Shown here piece after piece: positions 16,872-26,489 of a DNA stretch of 64,000 nt. The translations under genes and the position numbers were made by a program. Each line of letters begins with the position of its first letter. The stretch's first letter is position 1. The DNA comes from CAYNST01 sp964546435 (GTDB lineage: Bacteria; Pseudomonadota; Gammaproteobacteria; Pseudomonadales; Cellvibrionaceae). Location of the stretch: NCBI GenBank assembly GCA_964546435.1, contig CAZJKJ010000011.1:10234-74233 (forward strand). Direction: 5' to 3'. The notes under the pieces were generated by a model that was not told the origin of the DNA, did no database searches, and saw nothing but the letters and a program-made list of their open reading frames with translations.

Positions 16872-18269
16872 ATGTTTTGGAGTCAATCATCCACAGTCGC
16901 ACCGGGCGCACCCGGTCAGTACTGGAACGTGATCAGAACCGGATTGATATGGCTGTTGGCAATGGGTGCGGGGCTGGCCCACGGGATAACGGTCGCTGAA
17001 CTCGACGAAGATTTCCAGACGTTCAGCCACGGGTTTTACACCGCGCTCGGCAAACAGGCGGCACCGGCCCTCTATCCGGCGGACCAGCTCGAATCCCTGC
17101 TGGCTTCCGATCTTTCGGCACCCGCAGCGGCGATCCTGATCCGGTCCCACAAACAGCTTCTCTGGACGCAATTCGAGACAGATCTGTTCTGGTCTGCCAT
17201 GGCATGGCTCTATCGCGCCAACGACACCGCCACTGTGCGCGAATTCATGGAGTTCATCAAAAAGCAAAACAATCCCAAGGCACTGGCACGATCCTGGTTT
17301 CTGCTGGCTCGCTACTATGAAGAGCGGGGCCAGTGGGCGGCGGTGCAGGGGGCGCTGACAAAAATCGAGAATAAATTCTTGCCGCCCGGTGACGCGGAAT
17401 ACGCGGTATTTTTGCGGGGTTTCGCGTTGCAACAGGTCAAACAGCACCGCCCGGCCACGGATATATACCGAACGATCTCCTCCGCCTCGCCCTGGTATCC
17501 CCACGCCCGCCTCAATGAAGGCATCGCCTATTTGCGACAAGGCTGGTGGAGCGAGGCGCATCTGCAATTCCACAAGGCAATTGCCGCGAGTGCGGACGCC
17601 GGGGATGACGAGCTTGAAAATCGCCTGCTGGTGGTGTTGGGATATTCCCAACTGCACTTCGAGTTTTACCGGGATGCCCGCGAAACCTTCCGCAAGGTCA
17701 ATCTGGATTCCATCTACGCGCAACGGGCACTGCTGGGGCTGGGGCTGGCGGCGGCCCATCAGACCGATTTTCAGGGTGCGCTCAACGCCTTTTTGCGGCT
17801 GGCCGGCACCGGCGCTTTGAACGCAAGCGTTGATGAAGCCTGGTTGCTTGTACCTTATGCCTATGAAGAACTGGGCCAGCGGGCGCTCGCCCTTGAGTCT
17901 TATGAAAAGGCGAAATCCAGGTACCGGCAGCGTCTGGTTGATGTGGAGAAATCCATGGACTCCGTCGGCAGCAACACCCTGCCGATTCTGGAAAAACTCG
18001 CGCTGTACCGCAAACCGGCGGATGAGACCGCGCCCGTCGAGCGACCGGTGCCCGCTTTTATCGAAGAGAATTTCCGCTTGCTGCAGTCGTTACAGACGCT
18101 GGCGAAAGCCCGGCACCTGTCGATGTCCGCAGACGAGCTGCTGGCCCGCTACGAGCGGTGGATCAACCAGGCGTTGCGCAATGCGCTGGAGGAACAGAAG
18201 GATACCCTGAACGGCTATCAGAGCCAGGTGCAGTTCGGCCTGGCGAGGCTTTATGATGACCAGGAATAA
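16872..18269 (+). CDS. TPR protein, exported (first gene of TPR operon)
   Basis: A 465-aa protein with a signal-like hydrophobic run at residues 20-37 (VIRTGLIWLLAMGAGLAHG), then helical repeats: RSWFLLARYYEERGQWAAVQ, YPHARLNEGIAYLRQGWWSE and AQRALLGLGLAAAHQTDFQG. These are TPR-type scaffolding repeats, probably periplasmic. It overlaps the next gene by 17 bp, so the two are translationally linked. I compare the operon with the TPR components of Agl/Glt-like trans-envelope machines, which is inference. ATG at 16872 is uncertain; a GTG at 16929 would give a more standard signal peptide. Confidence 0.8.
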   Translation: MFWSQSSTVAPGAPGQYWNVIRTGLIWLLAMGAGLAHGITVAELDEDFQTFSHGFYTALGKQAAPALYPADQLESLLASDLSAPAAAILIRSHKQLLWTQFETDLFWSAMAWLYRANDTATVREFMEFIKKQNNPKALARSWFLLARYYEERGQWAAVQGALTKIENKFLPPGDAEYAVFLRGFALQQVKQHRPATDIYRTISSASPWYPHARLNEGIAYLRQGWWSEAHLQFHKAIAASADAGDDELENRLLVVLGYSQLHFEFYRDARETFRKVNLDSIYAQRALLGLGLAAAHQTDFQGALNAFLRLAGTGALNASVDEAWLLVPYAYEELGQRALALESYEKAKSRYRQRLVDVEKSMDSVGSNTLPILEKLALYRKPADETAPVERPVPAFIEENFRLLQSLQTLAKARHLSMSADELLARYERWINQALRNALEEQKDTLNGYQSQVQFGLARLYDDQE

Positions 18270-21200
18270 ACAGAACAGAACCAGACCGGGCAGACAGACT
18301 CAGTCCGGCCATTCAACGGTTGCCGAACTGCGCGCGGGCATTCTGGTGCTGGCGGGCCTGCTCGCCGGATGCGCCGCTGCACCACCCCGGCAGCCGCAGA
18401 CTCTGGGCGACATCGACGTACCGCTCACGCCGGCCCGGGTGGCACCTCAAGCACTACAAACACCTCAAGTACCGAAAGCCGTTCGCGCTGCGGACGCTAT
18501 TCCGCCAGAATCGTCCGGTACGGCGACAACAACGGCCGATATGCCGACCGCCACACTGGCGACGCATTCGCGCGAGGCGGTCAAACAGGCCTGGTATGAA
18601 TTTATTGAAAACGCCAGTCCCGACGATGTGCAACATGCACTGGCGGTGCGGCGGCTGGCCGAGCTGGAGCTTTCCGCCGAGCTGGCGGACGGCACGCAAA
18701 GCGCGGGTTCACAGGAAGAATTCGAGGCGCGGGCCCGCCATGTCATCGCCATGCTGCAGGAATCCCTGGCACGGTTTCCGGATGCCAGTGGCAACGACGA
18801 AAGTCTCTACCAACTGGCCAAAGCGCATGACCAGCTGGGTGAAGGCGATGCTGCCGTGGGTGTCCTGCGAGATCTGGTTACCCGGTATCCGCGCTCCCTG
18901 TACTTTGCCGAAGCGCAGTTTCGCATCGCCGAAAGTGCTTTCGTTCGCAGCGATTATGCGGCGGCCGAAGCGGCCTACGCCGAGGTGCTGAACAATCGAC
19001 ACCGGGCGGCGTTCGAAGAGAAAGCGCTCTTCAAACGCGGCTGGTCCCGATTCAAGCAGCAAGATTATCTGCTGGCCCTCGAAGACTATATGGCGGCCGC
19101 GAATCTTTCCCCCCAAGTGGAAGAACAATCGCCATCGCAACGGGCGCTTTACGAAGAACATCTGCGAGCCATTGGTCTGACCTTCATTCAGTTGGGGGGA
19201 GCTGGTGCGTTGCGGGAGTTCTATGGGTCGCCGGCGGGTGGTGCGTCGACCGGCCGACAGCTTGAGTACCCGGTGTATCTCGCGGTCAGCAATCTGCTGG
19301 CCGAACAGCAGCGCCCCTCCGACGCGGTCGAGGTCCTGCGGGACTATCAGCAGCGCTATCCCGCCAGCGTTCAAGCGGTTCAGGTTGCCTTGCGCCGGGT
19401 CGACATCTGGAAAGACGCCGGATTTTTCAACCAATATCGCGATGCCGTCGATGGCGTTTATCTCGAATTCCAGCCGCAGGCGCCTTACTGGACGCAAGTG
19501 CAGACCGATCCCGGGGAAAAAGCCGCGCTGCTGGAAACCCTGCGCAGATATACCCTGCAGCTGGGCAGTCATTTTCACGCGCAGTTCAAAAAAAGCTCGA
19601 ATCAACAGGATTTCATTCACGCGGAACGCTGGTATGCGCGTTTTCTGCAAAGCTTCGCGGCCTATGCCCGGCAGGAGAAAATCTACCCGCTGCTGGCGGA
19701 GCTGCATCGGCGCAATGGCCAGCCTGAACAGGCGCTGCTTTACCACGAGCGCGCCGCATTTGATGGCGAGCTGGTGCTCAACAAGGAAAGCGCCTATGCG
19801 TGCCTGCAGTTGACCGATCAGCTGCATCAGACCGGAGCGGTAGCCGGGCGGGACACCTGGTTACAGAAGCATCTGGTCTATGCTCAGCGTTTTGCAGAAC
19901 TGTATCCCGCCGATCCGGTGACCAGTGACGTTATCCGGCATGCGGTGCAGCTGGCATCAACGCATCAGCAACTGGACACGCTGGTCGAACTGGCGACCTT
20001 GTTGCCCGACGGAACCGCGACGGCCGTGCGCCATGAGGTGAATCTGCTGAAAGGCCAGGCACTGTTCGACCTGGCCCGTTATGAGGAAGCTGAGGTCGTC
20101 TATCAGGATCTGCTTGCGGATCTCCAGTTGCATCCTGAGGGCCAGTCGCAAAACGACAGCCACACCACTAGCTACATCACTAGCTACACCACCGCGAAAC
20201 ACCGCTGGGCATTGAGCGTTTACAAACAGGGGGAAGTCGCCCGGTCCCAGGCACGGGTGGCGCACGCGCATCAGCAATTTCTGAAGGTGTACCAGCAGAT
20301 GCCCGAGTCGTCACTGGCACCGCGTGCTGTTTATGACGCCGTCGCGCTGCTGATGCAGGAGCGCCAGTGGGCTCAGGCAATCTCTTATCTGGAAGCGTTC
20401 CAGAAGGAATATTCCCGCCACGAATTAATTCGGGACGTGGATAAATTATTGTCCGACGCCTATCTGGAAGCCGATCGCCCCATGGACGCGGCCATGAATC
20501 TTGAGCAGCTTGCTGAATCGGCCGAAGACCCGGAAGAAAAAAGAGCGGCATTGTGGCGTGCGGCCGAACTGTACTACAGCGGAAGCGAAACCGGCGAACG
20601 TTCGACGAATAACAACCCGGCGACGGGCGCTCTGAACAAAAGCGATTCCACCGCCGCCTTGCGTGCCTGGCAAAATTATTCCGAGCGCTATCCAAGGCCC
20701 TTTGAAGCCAACATGGAAGCCATGGCGAAGGTGACGCAGATATTCGGGGAAATCCGCAACGAAAGTCAAAGAGCCATTTGGTTGAAGAAAATTCTGGCAG
20801 CCGATGCCCAGGCGGCAGCGTCGGCGCGTACCGAGGCAACTCAGTTCATCGCCGCCAATGCAGCGTTTGAACTGGCTCAGGCGAAGTTGCGGGAATTCGA
20901 CCAGGTACGGTTGGTCCACCCCTTGTCCGAATCGTTGCGGCGAAAAAAGACGACCATGCAGGAAACTACAAAACTCTTTGGCCTCGCCTCCCAGTACGGT
21001 CACACCCGGCACATTACCCGCGCGACCTTTGAAATTGGCGATATGTACCGCCGGTTTGCAATAAGTCTGCTGGAATCGGAACCGCCAGCGGAACTCGCCG
21101 CCGATGCACTGGAGCAATACCGGTTTCTGCTGGAAGACCAGGCGTATCCGTTCGAGGACAAGGCCATCGAATTTTACGAGATCAATGTGGCGCGGATCCG

Positions 21201-21312
21201 CGAAGGGCACTTCGATGAGTGGGTCAAGCAATCACTGACGCAGTTGTCCACACTCTATCCGGCGCGTTACGCCCGCCACGGCAAGCTCGAAACCAGTATC
21301 GAACAATTATGA
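18253..21312 (+). CDS. Large TPR lipoprotein (GltD-like size and layout)
   Basis: A 1019-aa protein with a lipoprotein signal (LVLAGLLAGC, lipid-anchored Cys near residue 37), a Pro/Thr/Ala-rich linker and about twenty TPR-like helix pairs, for example ESLYQLAKAHDQLGEGDAAV, FAEAQFRIAESAFVRSDYAA and EYPVYLAVSNLLAEQQRPSD. It should line the periplasmic face of a membrane. Large periplasmic TPR proteins of this kind occur with TolQ/TolR-type motors in myxobacterial Agl/Glt and related gammaproteobacterial clusters. It overlaps both neighbours. A 12-bp in-frame duplication at 20167-20190 adds TSYITSYTT. Confidence 0.85.
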   Translation: MMTRNKQNRTRPGRQTQSGHSTVAELRAGILVLAGLLAGCAAAPPRQPQTLGDIDVPLTPARVAPQALQTPQVPKAVRAADAIPPESSGTATTTADMPTATLATHSREAVKQAWYEFIENASPDDVQHALAVRRLAELELSAELADGTQSAGSQEEFEARARHVIAMLQESLARFPDASGNDESLYQLAKAHDQLGEGDAAVGVLRDLVTRYPRSLYFAEAQFRIAESAFVRSDYAAAEAAYAEVLNNRHRAAFEEKALFKRGWSRFKQQDYLLALEDYMAAANLSPQVEEQSPSQRALYEEHLRAIGLTFIQLGGAGALREFYGSPAGGASTGRQLEYPVYLAVSNLLAEQQRPSDAVEVLRDYQQRYPASVQAVQVALRRVDIWKDAGFFNQYRDAVDGVYLEFQPQAPYWTQVQTDPGEKAALLETLRRYTLQLGSHFHAQFKKSSNQQDFIHAERWYARFLQSFAAYARQEKIYPLLAELHRRNGQPEQALLYHERAAFDGELVLNKESAYACLQLTDQLHQTGAVAGRDTWLQKHLVYAQRFAELYPADPVTSDVIRHAVQLASTHQQLDTLVELATLLPDGTATAVRHEVNLLKGQALFDLARYEEAEVVYQDLLADLQLHPEGQSQNDSHTTSYITSYTTAKHRWALSVYKQGEVARSQARVAHAHQQFLKVYQQMPESSLAPRAVYDAVALLMQERQWAQAISYLEAFQKEYSRHELIRDVDKLLSDAYLEADRPMDAAMNLEQLAESAEDPEEKRAALWRAAELYYSGSETGERSTNNNPATGALNKSDSTAALRAWQNYSERYPRPFEANMEAMAKVTQIFGEIRNESQRAIWLKKILAADAQAAASARTEATQFIAANAAFELAQAKLREFDQVRLVHPLSESLRRKKTTMQETTKLFGLASQYGHTRHITRATFEIGDMYRRFAISLLESEPPAELAADALEQYRFLLEDQAYPFEDKAIEFYEINVARIREGHFDEWVKQSLTQLSTLYPARYARHGKLETSIEQL
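20167..20190. repeat. 12-bp in-frame duplication in the large TPR gene
   Basis: ACTAGCTACATC is followed directly by ACTAGCTACACC, giving a Thr/Ser/Tyr-rich insert that breaks the helical pattern. Confidence 0.7.
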
Positions 21313-21947
21313 TGAAACGACTTATTCCTACCCGAATGATCTCCGCCGGAATTGCCCGGACCGTCTGGGCCATCAGCATGGTTCTGGGTTGTGCGGCCGG
21401 CCTTGCCGGATGTGCCTCGCAACCCCTGTCGCGGGACGGCGGTGCCGCCGGACCCGGCAGCCTCGATGGTCAAACGCAACAGATTTACCGGCAGGCACTG
21501 TCCGATCTCGACGAGGGCAGAAGCCAGGACGCCGCGGAAACCCTGACGCAACTGGCGCAAACCAATCCCGATATCACGGAAGTCTGGCTGAATCTGGCGC
21601 TTGCGTTTTATCAACAAAATGACCGTGAGCGAGCCGAGCAGACCATCGACCGGATTCTCGAGCGCTGGCCAGGTACCGCGCCCGCGTGCAACCTCGCCGG
21701 ATTGCTGGCCCTGCAAGCCGGCGAGTTCGATACGGCAGAACACCGGTTTGAGCAGGCCCTGCAGATAAATCCGGGCTATGTGAACGCGCTTTACAACATG
21801 GCGTTACTCAAAGACATTTATCTTCAGGATCTGCCCGAGGCGATTCGTTTTTACCGACAGTATTTGACTCACGCCGCAGACGATGAAGCGACGGCGCAGT
21901 GGCTGGAAGAGCTGCAACTGTCCGTCGGTCAGGAGGCGTCGCCATGA
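21309..21947 (+). CDS. TPR lipoprotein (GltE-like)
   Basis: A 212-aa protein with a lipobox (CAAGLAGCAS, Cys near residue 35) and three TPRs: TEVWLNLALAFYQQNDRERA, APACNLAGLLALQAGEFDTA and VNALYNMALLKDIYLQDLPE. Such small TPR lipoproteins (PilF- or GltE-like) assemble outer-membrane complexes. The ATG at 21309 overlaps the upstream TGA (ATGA) and the gene overlaps the next by 4 bp, so all four genes should be made together. No residue marks a specific partner. Confidence 0.85.
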   Translation: MMKRLIPTRMISAGIARTVWAISMVLGCAAGLAGCASQPLSRDGGAAGPGSLDGQTQQIYRQALSDLDEGRSQDAAETLTQLAQTNPDITEVWLNLALAFYQQNDRERAEQTIDRILERWPGTAPACNLAGLLALQAGEFDTAEHRFEQALQINPGYVNALYNMALLKDIYLQDLPEAIRFYRQYLTHAADDEATAQWLEELQLSVGQEASP

Positions 21948-22291
21948 GCCCGAAGCACCCTGTATCACCGGGGTTCCAACTCGTCGCGGCAGCGCTGCTG
22001 TTGTGCGCGGTGAACGTCGCAGTGGCGGCGCCGGAGGACGATCGCATCGATCTGAATAAAACCACCATCAAGGGCAACGCCGAACTGCCAAAATATCTTT
22101 ACGTCGTCCCCTGGCGCGACAAAGCCAAAGCGTCGTTACCCGAAAAAAAACTGCGCCTGCACAATCTCTACGGCGACCTCTTCGATCCAGTCAAACCGGA
22201 TTACACCTCCTCCCTGAAGCTGGCGGTGGAACCGAACACGGAACCCGAATCAAAAGCAAAACCTGAACCCGTCGCCGCCGGCGTTAAATAG
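21944..22291 (+). CDS. Small exported protein, unknown, last gene of TPR operon
   Basis: A 115-aa protein with a signal peptide (LVAAALLLCAVNVAVAAP). The mature part has KTTIKGNAELPKYLYVVPWR, then charged residues and a Lys/Pro/Glu-rich tail. I do not recognise a domain. The ATG at 21944 overlaps the upstream stop by 4 bp. Its place at the end of a TPR lipoprotein operon suggests a periplasmic part of the same envelope complex. It converges on tssH, 70 bp away. Confidence 0.8.
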   Translation: MSPKHPVSPGFQLVAAALLLCAVNVAVAAPEDDRIDLNKTTIKGNAELPKYLYVVPWRDKAKASLPEKKLRLHNLYGDLFDPVKPDYTSSLKLAVEPNTEPESKAKPEPVAAGVK

Positions 22292-22361
22292 ACGGCGGGC
22301 CAGCCACAGCCGTCTGCACCTACGCCAGGGCGTCGGCTCCGTGCTGCAAGCTGGAGTTGTA

Positions 22362-25154
22362 TTAAAGGCATTTTTCGGACACGACCCTCGCAGGGTGGTG
22401 TGGCGACGAGGCGGAAACCGGTCCCGGCACGGAACAGGATATTTCACCGGCTTTCGAGAGGCCGATGCTCAACCGGTCAAATTCAATGGATGGGGCGTCG
22501 TCAGTGCCACCGGAGAAGGCGCTGAGACAGGCATCCGCGATTGCGGGCAGCATCTGTCCGGATATAACCGATTCGATCCCTCGTGCACCGGTATCGGTAT
22601 CTGTGCAGCGGGCTACCAGATGCAGAAGCACTTCATCATTCACCAACAGTTCGGCGTTGTATTGCTGGCGGACGCGGTGCCGGATTTTCTCCAGATTCAT
22701 TTCCGCGATTTGCACCAGGTGTTCGTCGCCCAAAGGGAAGTACGGAATAGTCGTCACGCGACCGAGAAAGGCAGGCTTGAAATGGCGTAACAACTGGGGG
22801 CGGAAATTTTCCAGCAGAACTTCCGCCGATAGAGAGCTGTCGTTTGTCATGGCGCCGGAACTGGTGCCCGCCGTTTCGGCAGAATCGATTTCGGCTTGTC
22901 TGGCTGATTCCGCGGCGCCGCTTTTGCGTTCTTGAGGCTGGTCGGCAGCCGCGTTGCAGATCGCGCGCAAATGTTCCTCGCCGGCATTCGACGTCATGAT
23001 GATCACGGTGTTGCGAAAATCGATGTCGCGGCCTTCACCGTCTTTGATCGAACCTTTGTCGAACAGGTTATAGAAAATATCCTGAACGCCAGGGTGAGCC
23101 TTCTCGATTTCGTCGAGCAGCACCACGCTGTAAGGTCTGCGGCGGACCGCCTCCGTGAGGACGCCGCCTTCGCCGAAGCCGACATAGCCGGGCGGGGAGC
23201 CAAGCAGCATGGAAATTTTGTGGGGCTCCTTGAACTCCGCCATGTTGATGGTGGTGAGATTGTGAGTGCCGCCGTAGAGGGACTCCGCCAACGCGCTGGC
23301 CGTTTCGGACTTGCCCACCCCGCTCGGGCCCACCAGAAGAAACACGCCCGCCGGCCGGCCCGGATGACTCAATCCGAGGCGGGCAGATCGCAGGGTGCGG
23401 GCGATGGAAGCGATGGCCTGGGACTGGCCGACAACGCGGTCGGTCAATTTCGACTCGAGTTCGAGCAAGGTTTTGGCATCGTCCGCGAGCATTTTGCCAA
23501 CGGGAATGCCCGTCCAGTCGGCGACCACTTGTGCCACAACCTGACTGTCCACATGCACGTGCACCATGGGCGTTTCCCCCTGTACCTTGCGAAGCTCCGC
23601 CAGTTTGTCGAGTAACGGTGCCTGCGGTGTGGCCGCATCGGTCATGGACTGGTCGATCTGCTGCTGAATGTCCAGCACTTCCCGGACCAGATTTTTCTCC
23701 AGCTGCCATTGCTGCGTCTGGTTCGATGAACGATGCTGCAGATCGCTACGGTGAGCGCGTTGCGACATCAGGGTCGCGTGGTTTCGTCCGAGGGCAGCCT
23801 CCCGGGAAAGCGCTGCAATGCGCAGCTCACACTGCAGGATATCGCGGCGCGTGTTGTCGAGTTGCAGCGGCGCGGACTCCTGACTGAGTGCGACCCTCGC
23901 GCAGGCGGTGTCCAGCAGGCTGACGCATTTGTCCGGTAACTGGCGCGCCGGAATATAACGATGTGACCACTGCACGGCCGCGACAATGGCTTCATCCAGA
24001 ATGCGGACCTGATGGTGCAACTGCAACGCCGGTGCAAGCGCCCGCAGCATCGCGACGGCCTCGGGTTCGGAGGGCTCGGAAATCTGCAGGAGCTGAAACC
24101 GGCGGGTGAGGGCGGCATCGCGTTCAAAATATTTTTTGTACTCGCTCCAGGTTGTGGCCGCAATGGTGCGCAGTTCCCCGCGCGCCAGGGCGGGTTTGAG
24201 CAAGTTGGCGGCATCGCTCTGACCCTCGTTGCCGCCGGCCCCAATAATCGTATGCGCCTCGTCGATAAACAGAATGATGGGGTAGGGGGCAGCTTTGATT
24301 TCGGCGATGACCGACTTCAGACGGTTTTCGAATTCCCCTTTCACGCTCGCGCCCGCCTGCAGCAAACCGAGATCCAGGGTGCGGATGGCACACGTCCCCA
24401 GGGCCGGCGGGACATCACCGGCGGCAATACGAAGGGCGAGTCCCTCGACCACTGCGGTTTTGCCCACTCCGGCCTCGCCGGTCAGAATCGGGTTGTTCTG
24501 CCGGCGTCGGCTGAGAATATCCAGCAGCTGCCGGATTTCCATGTCGCGGCCCACGACCGGGTCGATCCCTCCCTGACGGGCCTGCGCGGTAAGGTCCACC
24601 GTGAACCGGTCCAGAGCTGGCGTGCGGCTGGCGCCCGGGGACAACGATGTGTCCGGCGGTGCGGTTGCCGGGCTGAATGAGGAATCCGTCGCGGTACCGG
24701 CGCTGTGACGGAAAGTCTCACAGAAAGATTCCGGCGTGATCGCCAGCAGCGGCGCAAAGCTGCCGGCATGACGCAGACGCGGGTCGGCGAGCAGGGCCGC
24801 CACCAGATGACCGGGCGCCGTGACCGGCTGACCGCAATCCAGAGACGCGAACAGCCACGCGCTTTTCGCCCAGGCAACAAGATCGGGGGACAGGGCAGGG
24901 GCTTTGGCATGACCGGCAGAGCGCTGATCGATTATGCGTGCAAGATGACCGCGGAGCACCTCCCGATCGACACCGTAAAGCGCCAGGGCAGCATTTAATT
25001 CTGCGTCTTCAACATCCAGAAGGTGCGCCAGCCAGTGCACGATTTCCACGTCGGCGTGGCCGCGGGAGGCACAGGTCGACGCTGCCATTTCCAATGCTTT
25101 GCGGGCCGTTGCGTTCAGCTTGCCCACCAGAGCTTTCAAACTGATTGTGATCAT
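22362..25154 (-). CDS. tssH: T6SS ATPase ClpV (TssH)
   Basis: A 930-aa AAA+ ATPase with an N-terminal Clp repeat domain (1-150), a first AAA domain with Walker A GEAGVGKTAV (near 228) and Walker B ILFIDEAHTIIGAGG, a coiled-coil middle region, and a second AAA domain with GPSGVGKSETA (near 610). The sequence LKALVGKLNATARKALEMAA is typical of ClpV. ClpV hexamers unfold the contracted TssB/C sheath in the cytoplasm for reuse. It is the last gene of the minus-strand T6SS operon, 24 bp after tssG, and converges on the TPR operon. Confidence 0.96.
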   Translation of the reverse strand: MITISLKALVGKLNATARKALEMAASTCASRGHADVEIVHWLAHLLDVEDAELNAALALYGVDREVLRGHLARIIDQRSAGHAKAPALSPDLVAWAKSAWLFASLDCGQPVTAPGHLVAALLADPRLRHAGSFAPLLAITPESFCETFRHSAGTATDSSFSPATAPPDTSLSPGASRTPALDRFTVDLTAQARQGGIDPVVGRDMEIRQLLDILSRRRQNNPILTGEAGVGKTAVVEGLALRIAAGDVPPALGTCAIRTLDLGLLQAGASVKGEFENRLKSVIAEIKAAPYPIILFIDEAHTIIGAGGNEGQSDAANLLKPALARGELRTIAATTWSEYKKYFERDAALTRRFQLLQISEPSEPEAVAMLRALAPALQLHHQVRILDEAIVAAVQWSHRYIPARQLPDKCVSLLDTACARVALSQESAPLQLDNTRRDILQCELRIAALSREAALGRNHATLMSQRAHRSDLQHRSSNQTQQWQLEKNLVREVLDIQQQIDQSMTDAATPQAPLLDKLAELRKVQGETPMVHVHVDSQVVAQVVADWTGIPVGKMLADDAKTLLELESKLTDRVVGQSQAIASIARTLRSARLGLSHPGRPAGVFLLVGPSGVGKSETASALAESLYGGTHNLTTINMAEFKEPHKISMLLGSPPGYVGFGEGGVLTEAVRRRPYSVVLLDEIEKAHPGVQDIFYNLFDKGSIKDGEGRDIDFRNTVIIMTSNAGEEHLRAICNAAADQPQERKSGAAESARQAEIDSAETAGTSSGAMTNDSSLSAEVLLENFRPQLLRHFKPAFLGRVTTIPYFPLGDEHLVQIAEMNLEKIRHRVRQQYNAELLVNDEVLLHLVARCTDTDTGARGIESVISGQMLPAIADACLSAFSGGTDDAPSIEFDRLSIGLSKAGEISCSVPGPVSASSPHHPARVVSEKCL

Positions 25155-25178
25155 GAAATGTTCCTTTTTTGAGAATCG

Positions 25179-26489
25179 TTAATTCCGTTTCACCGCGACC
25201 GCCAGGTCGAAGTGCTGATCGCGGTGATTGCTGCGCGCGAGCCAGACGTTCCAGCCGAGTACCGGTGAATTCCGCTGTTGCAGCCGGGTTTTCAGCGGCA
25301 CATGGTGCGCGGCTATGCGCAGAACGTATTCGTAAGCCGTTTCCGCGCCTGCATAAAGCTGAACCAGTTCATCCAGCGAACGCAGCGCGGTAGAGCCGGG
25401 TGCAAAAGTCCGTGCCTGCACTTCATCAAGCGGACCAATCACAATGCGCGCCTTGTTCTGAACGGACCAGAGACGGTGACCGAGAACGCTGCCGCCGCCG
25501 AGCCGGTTATTGGCGGCAATCCTGTTTGCGCGTCCCGCCAGTTGCGACCGGTATTCGTCGGGACACACTTCCCAGGACGCGACAAACTCCTCGATTTCGA
25601 TTCCAACGGAGAAATAATGAGACAGCAGCTTTCTGAGGCTCGCGACGCTGCGCACTTTCTGACTGAAAAATCCGGTGTAATACAGCAGGGATTCGGGGCA
25701 GATGGATAGCTCGCGCAGGTTGGCGGCCGTGATCCCGGCCAGCGCAAACAGTGTCCGTGAATGGCTGTCCTTTTCCTGGACGTTTCGGTCAGGGACATTC
25801 CGGTCAGAGACATTCCGGTCAGAGACATCCCGGTCAGAGACATTCCAGCCTGTATCCTTCCGAGTCGTATTTTCCCGGGAAGCGTGATTGGGGGAATTAG
25901 CATTATGGGTAACCGCTTCACGACGGATTTCTGATGCTGTGCCCGCCGGGTTAGCGGTACTGCGGCTGGTGCCAGTCAGGACCGACGCACCATGGCCCGA
26001 ATCTTCATAGGCGAGCGCGATTCGGAATTTGGTCCCGGCGCGATAATAGAGTGTCAGCAGCCGATGATGAAAAATATCCAGAAACTCCATTAACGCTCTG
26101 TCTTTCAGCTGGAGTCGCTCGTGCACAAAATCGGTGTAGTGAAATGGCAAAACACCGGTGGCGCCAACCAGACTGAGAATCCGGCTGCTGACCCGATAGT
26201 GAACGGAATTTTTTGTCACGGGTCCGGATGCAGCGACCGTCAGGATTTCATCAATATCGGTAGAGGGGAAACTCATGGAGGGCGCACTGCCAAACCGTAT
26301 CCATTCGCCCGCGTAGAGCGGTTGGCGTGCAGTCGGGCTGCGCCAATCCGGATGGTGAGCGGATGAATGCCGGGTAAGCAATACGGCGCGCTCGAGGATC
26401 CTGGTTGCCTGCCAGAAATTGTAATGGCCCGGCTGTTCCAGAATCTGCCGGATTACAACAGGGTTCGGCTGCCGCTTCGTGGGGGACAT
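25179..26489 (-). CDS. tssG: T6SS baseplate protein TssG
   Basis: A 436-aa protein starting MSPTKRQPNPVVIRQILEQP, followed by YNFWQATRILER, the family's N-terminal pattern; LRELSICPESLLYYTGFFSQ and SVLGHRLWSVQNKARIVIGP also match TssG (VCA0111/ImpH). TssG joins TssF, TssE and TssK in baseplate wedges. It is longer than usual because of a polar insert near residues 205-245 that contains NVSDRDVSDRNVSDRNVPDR, encoded by a 15-bp tandem repeat. It overlaps tssF by 37 bp. Confidence 0.93.
   Translation of the reverse strand: MSPTKRQPNPVVIRQILEQPGHYNFWQATRILERAVLLTRHSSAHHPDWRSPTARQPLYAGEWIRFGSAPSMSFPSTDIDEILTVAASGPVTKNSVHYRVSSRILSLVGATGVLPFHYTDFVHERLQLKDRALMEFLDIFHHRLLTLYYRAGTKFRIALAYEDSGHGASVLTGTSRSTANPAGTASEIRREAVTHNANSPNHASRENTTRKDTGWNVSDRDVSDRNVSDRNVPDRNVQEKDSHSRTLFALAGITAANLRELSICPESLLYYTGFFSQKVRSVASLRKLLSHYFSVGIEIEEFVASWEVCPDEYRSQLAGRANRIAANNRLGGGSVLGHRLWSVQNKARIVIGPLDEVQARTFAPGSTALRSLDELVQLYAGAETAYEYVLRIAAHHVPLKTRLQQRNSPVLGWNVWLARSNHRDQHFDLAVAVKRN
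25776..25850. repeat. Five 15-bp tandem repeats inside tssG
   Basis: Units of the form AGAGACATTCCGGTC, five copies with few differences, in frame. On the coding strand they give a repeated D-R-[ND]-V-[SP] pentapeptide in a polar linker of TssG. Confidence 0.9.
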
